Origin: Herpetosiphonaceae bacterium
Lineage (GTDB): Bacteria > Chloroflexota > Chloroflexia > Chloroflexales > Kallotenuaceae
Direction: 5' to 3'
Length of the DNA stretch: 11,310 nucleotides
Assembly: GCA_030147335.1 (NCBI GenBank)
Contig: JASKZZ010000204.1
Span: 1 to 11,310 of the forward strand
Shown: in pieces, positions 7,329-11,310 of the stretch
Position numbering within the stretch: position 1 is the first letter of the stretch
How the letters are laid out: every line of letters starts with the position of its first letter
Notes under the pieces: generated by a model
Seen by the model: the letters and a program-made list of their open reading frames with translations, nothing else
What the model was told of the DNA's origin: nothing
Databases searched by the model: none
Position numbers and translations under genes: made by a program

Positions 7329-7367
7329 CAGCAAGAGGTTCTAAACATGTGTTAGAACCTCTTGCTG
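7329..7367. terminator. Hairpin between convergent genes (bidirectional terminator candidate)
   Basis: A perfect 16-bp stem pairs 7329-7344 with 7352-7367 around a 7-base loop (ACATGTG). It lies between the 3' end of the broken ATPase (plus) and the NERD gene (minus), where a shared terminator is expected. The flanks are not strongly T-rich: CGCTTTGTGTT follows on the plus strand, and the minus-strand side has no T-run. Its efficiency as an intrinsic terminator is therefore uncertain, but the stem itself is unambiguous. Confidence 0.7.
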
Positions 7368-7386
7368 CGCTTTGTGTTCACTCAAA

Positions 7387-8697
7387 CTATTGTTGAGGCA
7401 CGTTTACAATCCAATGTGTCTCGTCAAACGGTTGTGTCAGAAGTGTTATTCGCAGCGTATTCGCGTTGGGACGCACCGACTGGGGAACAATAACGGTCGC
7501 CGTCTGCTTTTCGTTTGGCTTAACAACCAGTGATCCCACCGGCTGAGATAGCGACGGGTCGATCTCATACTTAAGTGCGTTATCTGTGATTAGAATGTTT
7601 TCTGGTACCAGTGCCATCTTCGCCGAAGTACGACGCCGATTTTCAACCGTCCAATCGAGCTTGATCTGCCCTTTGTTGAAATCAACGGTTTCTAGCGTAA
7701 CGATCACATCGGCATTTTCTTCGTCTGTCCGCAGCCATTTTCGCTGCTGCCCGTCCCAACGTCGAAATGCCTGCTGGTGAACTACCGAAATATTGTTTTC
7801 AACGCCTATCGGTAGACCACCTTGTGGAATTGTCGGTACTGGAATCATGGTTGGCGGCACGAATTCAGCTGCACTATTGGACCGTGGCTGTAATGCTGCA
7901 AATGTCCAGACCAGTGCCAGCAACGCGAATACCGTAAGAACGCCTCCCGGCCAGTTGTTGAAGCGTCGCCACGTTTCCCGCCACCATGGAGTTGCTGTTG
8001 GTACTGCTGCCGGCGTGGCCTTGATTTCAACTTGCTTCGGTGCGGGTCGAGCAACCGGCTCGGTCGGCGTATTGGCCCAGGGCGGCATAACACCGGCAAG
8101 CAAGTCGTTCAGCTCCTGCCATGGCTCGCAGTGTAGCAGCTTGGGGATACGTACCAGCTCATCATCCGACAGCTCAATCCCATTTGATCGCTCGGTAAGC
8201 AGATAGGTCGGCATCTCATCCAGACCCTTGACCTGCACCTTCCAGTCAAGGTCAATCTGCGAGCCGGGTTCGACCGTCGGCACGAGCACGATGACGCGTT
8301 TGGCCGCGCGAAAATCAACTGCGCTCGCCTTTTGCGCCGATACAATCGCTGTTTTGTTGTCATTGAGAAAGTTTGTAAAGTTGTAGAAATAGTTGACGAC
8401 TTGGCCATATGGATTTTTACGACCTGGATTTAGCTCCTTGGTCGAGCCGTTTTTGCTGACAACTTTCCACTTACCGTTGACCGAGCCGAACACGGTGCCG
8501 TCAACGTGCTTCAACTCCAGAATAAAAATCGCATCTGATTTGAGGATGACCAGATCGATTGCGCGACCGCCCACGCTGAAATTAGCGATCATCACATACA
8601 GCCCTTCCAAACGGTCAAGACCGTTTGCAAGCGCGATGATCGCTTTGCGCTCGTTTGGATTATCCGGCTTCTCGCCGATCCAGACCTGGACGGCCAC
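7387..8697 (-). CDS. NERD-domain protein with one membrane helix and C-terminal domain
   Basis: A 436-residue protein. The N-terminal third is a NERD (nuclease-related) domain. AIDLVILKSDAIFILELK (46-63) supplies the Asp48...Glu61-x-Lys63 arrangement of PD-(D/E)XK-like nucleases, and NPYGQV (95-100) provides the conserved glutamine typical of this family. After a Pro/Ala/Thr-rich linker (about 205-237) comes a Trp/Arg-rich anchor and one hydrophobic helix (about 252-269). A Pro-rich linker (280-295) leads to a C-terminal region (about 300-436) rich in alternating hydrophobic residues, probably beta-sheet, with no family I recognise. Positive residues before the helix suggest the NERD part is cytoplasmic and the C-terminal part outside. 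The start is a GTG at 8695-8697 with GGGAG 6 bases upstream; no in-frame ATG is better placed. It lies 105 bp downstream of uvrB on the same strand and may be co-transcribed. The nuclease activity of NERD proteins is predicted rather than well established. Confidence 0.85.
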   Translation of the reverse strand: MAVQVWIGEKPDNPNERKAIIALANGLDRLEGLYVMIANFSVGGRAIDLVILKSDAIFILELKHVDGTVFGSVNGKWKVVSKNGSTKELNPGRKNPYGQVVNYFYNFTNFLNDNKTAIVSAQKASAVDFRAAKRVIVLVPTVEPGSQIDLDWKVQVKGLDEMPTYLLTERSNGIELSDDELVRIPKLLHCEPWQELNDLLAGVMPPWANTPTEPVARPAPKQVEIKATPAAVPTATPWWRETWRRFNNWPGGVLTVFALLALVWTFAALQPRSNSAAEFVPPTMIPVPTIPQGGLPIGVENNISVVHQQAFRRWDGQQRKWLRTDEENADVIVTLETVDFNKGQIKLDWTVENRRRTSAKMALVPENILITDNALKYEIDPSLSQPVGSLVVKPNEKQTATVIVPQSVRPNANTLRITLLTQPFDETHWIVNVPQQ

Positions 8698-8802
8698 GAT
8701 GCTCTCCCGGAACGTACTGCTGGAGTGGGGGTAAACTCCTGGTAATTGTTTTAGCGCGATGGTTTGTTACTACGTTGTTGCGCCCCGTCCGGCACCAGCG
8801 CA

Positions 8803-10965
8803 TCATCTGCGTCGTCCACCACTGCGCGCGGGATACCCCGCTCCCTTCGTGGTGCTCTTACCTCCACGACCTCCACCACTATGAGACGATCCCGATGCGC
8901 CGGCAGTTGCGCCTTTGGCCTGCGTCGTGCCATTGCTCTTCGGTCGCTCATTGACGCTTTCTAGCAGCGCCGTTGTATCTTCCAACGCCAATGTTCGGCG
9001 CAGCTCAACCACTTGATCTCGAAGCATTGCAGCTTTCTCGAACTCAAGATTTTTGGCCGCGTCCTTCATCTGCTTTTCAAGCTCCTTGATCATCTTCAGC
9101 AGCTCGTCCTTCGGAATGGCTACCGAGCCGGTACTGCCTACAATGTAAGGCGCTTGCTCTTCCGCAACTTGCTTGAGTTGACTCGTCAGGTCGCGAATTT
9201 GCTTAACGATACCACGCGGCTCAATTCCGTGCCGCTTGTTATGCGCCGATTGTATATCGCGACGGCGCTGTGTTTCCTTAATCGCTGCATCCATGGAGCG
9301 AGTTACGGTGTCGGCGTACATAATGACGGTGCCGTCAACATGTCGGGCGGCGCGGCCAGTCGTCTGGATCAGCGCAGATGTTGATCGAAGATAGCCTTCT
9401 TTATCGGCGTCAAGGATGGCGACGAGCGATACTTCCGGTAGGTCCAGACCTTCACGCAGTAGGTTAATGCCGACAACCACATCATAAACGCCGAGCCGCA
9501 GATCGCGCAAGATTTCAACCCGCTCAATCGTGTCAATATCGGCATGTAGATATTGTGTCCGAACGCCCATCTCTTTCAGATAATCCGCCAAATCCTCGGC
9601 CATTCGCTTTGTGAGCGTTGTTACCAAGGCGCGCTGCTGGGACTCAACCCGTTTCCTGATCTCGCCAAGCAGGTCGTCGATCTGGCCGCGCGTAGGCCGC
9701 ACCTCAATCACCGGGTCGAGCAGTCCGGTTGGCCGAATAATCTGCTCGATGTTCTGCTCCGAATGTTCCATCTCATATGGCCCCGGCGTGGCCGAAACAT
9801 ATACGACTTGATGCAGATGCTCGGCCCACTCATCGAACGTCAGTGGCCGGTTGTCCAGCGCGCTTGGTAGGCGGAACCCGTAGTCAACCAATGTCATCTT
9901 GCGGCTGCGGTCGCCGTTAAACATACCGCGCACTTGCGGCACCGAGATGTGCGACTCGTCCACAAACATCAGGAAGTCGTCAGAAAAATAGTCGAGCAGC
10001 GTCCACGGCGTTTGACCTTGCTCCCGCCGGTCCATGTGCCGACTATAATTCTCGATCCCGGAGCAGTAGCCCATTTCAGCCATCATTTCAAGATCGTACA
10101 TCGTGCGCTGTTTGAGCCGCTGCACTTCCAGCAATTTGCCGTCGGCTTCTAGCTCCTTGATCCGCTCGGCTAGCTCGGCCTGAATATCACGGATCGCCAG
10201 CTGCAGCTTTTCGCCGGTCGTAATAAAGTGCTTCGCCGGAAAGATGTCGATTGCCTTCTTTTCGACCAGCAGCTCGCCCGTCAACGGATCGACCTCGACC
10301 ATACGTTCGATCTCATCGCCCCAAAACTCAATCCGATACGCAGTCTCGGCGTTGGCCGGGAAAATCTCAAGGGTATCGCCGCGTACTCGAAACGTGCCAC
10401 GGTGAAAGTCGATGTCGTTGCGCTCGAACTGAAGATCGATCAGGTGCCGTAAAATTTTATCGCGGTTACGTACTTCGCCTGTTCGCAGTTGTAGCGCCAC
10501 CTGGCCATAATCTTGTGGCGATCCCAGACCGTAGATCGCGGATACCGAGGCGACAATCAGTACGTCTTTGCGTGACAACAACGATTGTGTCGCTTCGTGT
10601 CGCAGCCGATCAATCTCTTCGTTGATCTGCGCTTCCTTCTCGATGTACAAATCTTTCGACGGTACATAAGCCTCGGGCGTGTACATGTCGTAGTACGAAA
10701 CGAAGTAGCTTACCGCATTGTCTGGAAAGAATTCCTTGAACTCTGCGTAAAGCTGTGCCGCAAGCGTTTTGTTATGCGCCATGACCAGCGTCGGACGCTG
10801 TAGCTGCTCAACCACTTGCGCCATCACAAAGGTCTTGCCTGTTCCGGTTGCGCCTACCAATACCTGCTGCTTGAGCCCGTTGTTGAGCCCTTCAACCAGC
10901 TTCTGAATCGCTACAGGTTGATCGCCGGTTGGTTGAAAAGGCGCGTTTACTCGAAACGGTGGCAT
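8803..10965 (-). CDS. uvrB: Excinuclease ABC subunit B (UvrB)
   Basis: The damage-verifying helicase-like subunit of nucleotide excision repair, which is loaded by UvrA and then recruits UvrC. All parts are present in 720 residues. The Walker A motif is GATGTGKT (38-45). The damage-probing beta-hairpin lies in YYDMYTPEAYVPSKDLYIEK (91-110). The Walker B-type motif is DESH (336-339). Later helicase motifs include YVSATPG (389-395), GINLLREGLDLPEVSL (499-514) and QTTGRAARH (534-542). The UVR motif that binds UvrC is at about 624-659. After that comes an extra tail of about 55 residues, rich in Gly, Ser, Thr, Lys and Arg and ending in GGRRR. It makes the protein longer than the usual 660-680 residues. 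The start is the ATG at 10963-10965, with an AAAGGA site about 10 bases upstream, slightly far, and the standard N-terminus. The NERD gene follows 105 bp downstream on the same strand with no obvious terminator between them. Confidence 0.98.
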   Translation of the reverse strand: MPPFRVNAPFQPTGDQPVAIQKLVEGLNNGLKQQVLVGATGTGKTFVMAQVVEQLQRPTLVMAHNKTLAAQLYAEFKEFFPDNAVSYFVSYYDMYTPEAYVPSKDLYIEKEAQINEEIDRLRHEATQSLLSRKDVLIVASVSAIYGLGSPQDYGQVALQLRTGEVRNRDKILRHLIDLQFERNDIDFHRGTFRVRGDTLEIFPANAETAYRIEFWGDEIERMVEVDPLTGELLVEKKAIDIFPAKHFITTGEKLQLAIRDIQAELAERIKELEADGKLLEVQRLKQRTMYDLEMMAEMGYCSGIENYSRHMDRREQGQTPWTLLDYFSDDFLMFVDESHISVPQVRGMFNGDRSRKMTLVDYGFRLPSALDNRPLTFDEWAEHLHQVVYVSATPGPYEMEHSEQNIEQIIRPTGLLDPVIEVRPTRGQIDDLLGEIRKRVESQQRALVTTLTKRMAEDLADYLKEMGVRTQYLHADIDTIERVEILRDLRLGVYDVVVGINLLREGLDLPEVSLVAILDADKEGYLRSTSALIQTTGRAARHVDGTVIMYADTVTRSMDAAIKETQRRRDIQSAHNKRHGIEPRGIVKQIRDLTSQLKQVAEEQAPYIVGSTGSVAIPKDELLKMIKELEKQMKDAAKNLEFEKAAMLRDQVVELRRTLALEDTTALLESVNERPKSNGTTQAKGATAGASGSSHSGGGRGGKSTTKGAGYPARSGGRRR

Positions 10966-11014
10966 AGCTTGGTTTTCCTTTGGGTGGGGCCATAAAAGCT
11001 TTACACTTAGCTAT

Positions 11015-11020
11015 ATTATA
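11015..11020 (-). promoter_or_regulatory. Candidate -10 element of the uvrB promoter
   Basis: A perfect TATAAT on the minus strand lies 49 bases before the uvrB ATG, in the 200-bp gap behind the ABC ATPase gene. At the right distance upstream the -35 side offers only weak matches (CTGGAA or TGGAAG). No recognisable SOS box (neither the Bacillus-type GAAC-N4-GTTC nor the E. coli type) overlaps it, so damage induction is not evident from the sequence. Confidence 0.5.
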
Positions 11021-11095
11021 CCGCAGATCACGCGTCACTTCCAGTCCTACCATGCATAGTATCCGCTCGTTTGTGCTGATCCATCAATGCAAATA

Positions 11096-11145
11096 AACCG
11101 AGGACCAAGAACTTTGGAGCTGGCTCCAGTTCTTGGTCCTCGGTT
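11096..11145 (-). terminator. Rho-independent terminator of the ABC ATPase gene
   Basis: An 18-bp perfect stem pairs 11096-11113 with 11128-11145. The 14-base loop can itself pair as GGAGC-TG-GCTCC, giving a near-continuous hairpin. On the minus strand the stem is followed by TTTATTTG, as expected for a terminator of the gene that stops at 11168. It lies 23 bases past that stop codon and should insulate uvrB from upstream transcription. Confidence 0.88.
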
Positions 11146-11167
11146 CTTGGTATGTAGCCGGAATGTA

Positions 11168-11310
11168 TTAGACCAGCGCTAGCTCGGTTTCACGGTCGAA
11201 CAGGTGCATATTCGACAGGTCCAGCGCAAGGCGAAGTGGCGTGCCCGTACCCGCTTGTGTGCGAGGGTCGAGCTTACCGACAAACTCCTTGTTGCCTGAC
11301 TGAACATACG
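11168..11310 (-). CDS. ABC transporter ATP-binding protein, C-terminal end (MalK/UgpC/MsmX type)
   Basis: Only the last 46 residues are in the window, ending at TAA 11168-11170. They include GNKEFVGKLDPRTQAG and then PLRLALDLSNMHLFDRETEL. This matches the end of the regulatory OB/TOBE region of sugar-importer ATPases, where a beta strand followed by the segment around LDLSNMHLFDRET closes the protein. Such ATPases energise carbohydrate importers of the CUT1 type and are often shared by several permeases. The Walker motifs lie outside the window, so ATPase competence cannot be judged. A strong terminator follows directly, so this is probably the last gene of its transcription unit. Confidence 0.82.
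   Translation of the reverse strand, partial: YVQSGNKEFVGKLDPRTQAGTGTPLRLALDLSNMHLFDRETELALV

Noticed and set aside
10966..11095. Looked for an SOS box controlling uvrB.
   Set aside because: Neither the Bacillus-type nor the E. coli-type LexA consensus is present near the TATAAT; a lineage-specific box cannot be recognised by eye.
1..11310. CRISPR arrays, tRNA or rRNA genes, insertion sequences.
   Set aside because: No regularly spaced repeats, cloverleaf-like segments, rRNA stretches or transposase genes with terminal repeats were seen on either strand.

Overview
The window looks like chromosomal DNA of a free-living, aerobic bacterium of moderate GC content, most likely a member of the Chloroflexota (Chloroflexia/Herpetosiphon-like). 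This rests on the mixture of genes and the general look of the proteins: a SURF1-type oxidase assembly factor, a GH15 hydrolase, a NERD protein with one membrane helix, a UvrB with a Gly/Ser/Arg-rich tail, and a MalK/UgpC-type ABC ATPase. It is inference and no database was consulted. Most genes have clear ribosome binding sites, and several use starts internal to the longest open frame.

Layout, left to right. (1) 1-2270, minus strand: the N-terminal part of a SURF1-like membrane protein, with its own candidate promoter, preceded by a complete GH15 glucoamylase/trehalase-type hydrolase. (2) 2271-2864: a gene-free region of about 600 bp with a perfect 12-bp inverted repeat. (3) 2865-3320, plus strand: a small RsbW/SpoIIAB-type ATP-binding regulator. 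(4) 3570-4652, minus strand: an ArsO-like flavin monooxygenase with no ars genes beside it. (5) 4911-5267, plus strand: a stand-alone CheY/Spo0F-type receiver protein. (6) 5348-7256: a decayed block holding a minus-strand relic of a NarL-type response regulator (N-terminus and DNA-binding domain missing, two frameshifts) head to head with a plus-strand heavy-metal P1B-type ATPase. The ATPase has lost most of its N-terminal membrane helices and actuator domain and carries two frame breaks. (7) 7329-7367: a strong hairpin between the convergent ATPase relic and the next gene. (8) 7387-8697, minus strand: a NERD-domain, single-pass membrane protein. (9) 8803-10965, minus strand: complete uvrB. 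(10) 11096-11145: an 18-bp-stem terminator. It follows (11) 11168-11310, the C-terminal end of an ABC transporter ATPase of the MalK/UgpC/MsmX type.

Functionally this is a patchwork, not one pathway: oxidase assembly, alpha-glucan or trehalose hydrolysis, signalling (ATPase switch protein and receiver), a flavin monooxygenase, DNA excision repair and sugar uptake. I do not see a convincing new multi-gene system. The most informative part is the decayed regulator/metal-pump pair at 5.35-7.26 kb, where the lesions can be read base by base. The NERD-membrane protein beside uvrB and the inverted repeat at 2.63-2.70 kb are the next items worth checking.
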